Shown here: piece by piece, positions 16,245 to 16,566 of the stretch
How the letters are laid out: every line of letters starts with the position of its first letter
Numbering within the stretch: the stretch's first letter is position 1
Source of the DNA: Nocardioidaceae bacterium
GTDB lineage: Bacteria; Actinomycetota; Actinomycetes; Propionibacteriales; Nocardioidaceae
NCBI GenBank assembly: GCA_025966335.1
Contig: JAICRS010000041.1
Location: 1 to 16,566 of the forward strand
DNA: 16,566 nt
Direction: 5' to 3'
Made by a program: the position numbers and the translations under genes
Notes under the pieces: model-generated
What the model was told of the DNA's origin: nothing
Database searches by the model: none
The model's input: the letters and a program-made list of their open reading frames with translations, nothing else

Positions 16245-16566
16245 ATGCTCGACGCTGAGAACCCGACCGAGAACACGGCCGCAGACACCAGCCCGGAAAC
16301 GACCACCGCACCCGATGCCGCCGCTGCTGAGGCGCCGGCGAAGAAGACCACGGCGAAGAAGACCACCGCCAAGAAGACCACCGCGAAGAAGACCACCGCG
16401 AAGAAGACGGCCACCAAGAAGACGGCCGCGAGCGCACCGGCCGAGGCCGACGCCCCGACCGGCGACGCTCCGATCGGCGCAACCGGAGACACGGCCGGAG
16501 ACGCGGCGGAGCCCGCTCCGGCGAAGAAGACCGCCACCAAGAAGACCGCCGCGAAGAAGACGGCCA
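16245..16566 (+). CDS. Probable RNase E/G, N-terminal extension only (3' end outside window)
   Basis: The ATG at 16245 is preceded by AGGAGA and the frame stays open to the window edge (107 codons). The visible part is a disordered, charged extension: an acidic start (MLDAENPTENTAADTSPE), a lysine block of KKTTA pentads (about 33-61), an acidic-Gly stretch and a second KKTA block (from about 94). No catalytic domain is visible. The call rests on context (a DUF2344 gene is commonly followed by rne/rng in actinobacteria) and on the KKT-rich extensions I recall in Nocardioides-type RNase E/G. A histone-like or other KKT-rich protein is the alternative. Confidence 0.7.
   Translation, partial: MLDAENPTENTAADTSPETTTAPDAAAAEAPAKKTTAKKTTAKKTTAKKTTAKKTATKKTAASAPAEADAPTGDAPIGATGDTAGDAAEPAPAKKTATKKTAAKKTA

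Noticed and set aside
16339..16430. Period-15 DNA tandem repeat as a mobile or structural element
   Set aside because: It is explained by coding for KKTTA pentads in an open frame with a good start and ribosome binding site.

Overview
The window is high-GC DNA, densely packed with genes and rich in GTG starts. It looks like a chromosomal segment of an actinobacterium, most probably of the Nocardioides/Propionibacteriales type. That placement rests on codon use and on the linkage of a TIGR03960-type radical SAM gene, a TIGR03936 (DUF2344) gene and a gene with a Lys-Lys-Thr-rich N-terminus expected for RNase E/G. It is inference, because no rRNA or marker gene is present. No tRNA, CRISPR array, integrase or insertion sequence was seen, and no gap between genes exceeds about 265 bases.

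Layout. At the left edge is the 3' end of the radical SAM gene (1-791, +). Next comes a small GNAT acetyltransferase (852-1376, +) bracketed by two inverted copies of a 66-base element, each built of three 22-base units. A CynX/NimT-type MFS exporter (1411-2658, -) diverges from a SufR-like winged-helix regulator with a cysteine cluster (2821-3558, +).

The core (3505-13995) is a complete System I (Ccm) cytochrome c maturation locus. Reading leftward, ccmA-ccmB are followed by a second promoter, then a di-heme c-type cytochrome/peroxidase-like gene, ccmC, ccmD (a 50-codon gene), ccmE, ccmF, ccmG, ccmH, ccmI and a glutamyl-tRNA reductase gene (hemA). From ccmC to hemA the genes overlap or nearly touch. 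ccdA diverges from ccmA. To the right lie a winged-helix HTH_42 protein, the DUF2344 protein and the start of the RNase E/G gene.

How the genes work together. CcmABCDE make and release heme-loaded CcmE. CcmF with CcmH and CcmI ligates heme to CXXCH apocytochromes. CcdA passes electrons across the membrane to CcmG and CcmH to keep the CXXCH thiols reduced. The neighbouring protein with two CXXCH sites is an obvious client. The coupled hemA would raise 5-aminolevulinate, and hence heme, supply when the pathway is made. The SufR-like regulator, which ends inside hemA on the opposite strand, is a candidate sensor for the locus.

The notable points are a full System I pathway in a Gram-positive lineage usually associated with System II (ResB/CcsA), its coupling to a private hemA, a sequence box shared between the two ccm promoters, and the apparent insertion of the whole block between two genes that are normally adjacent.
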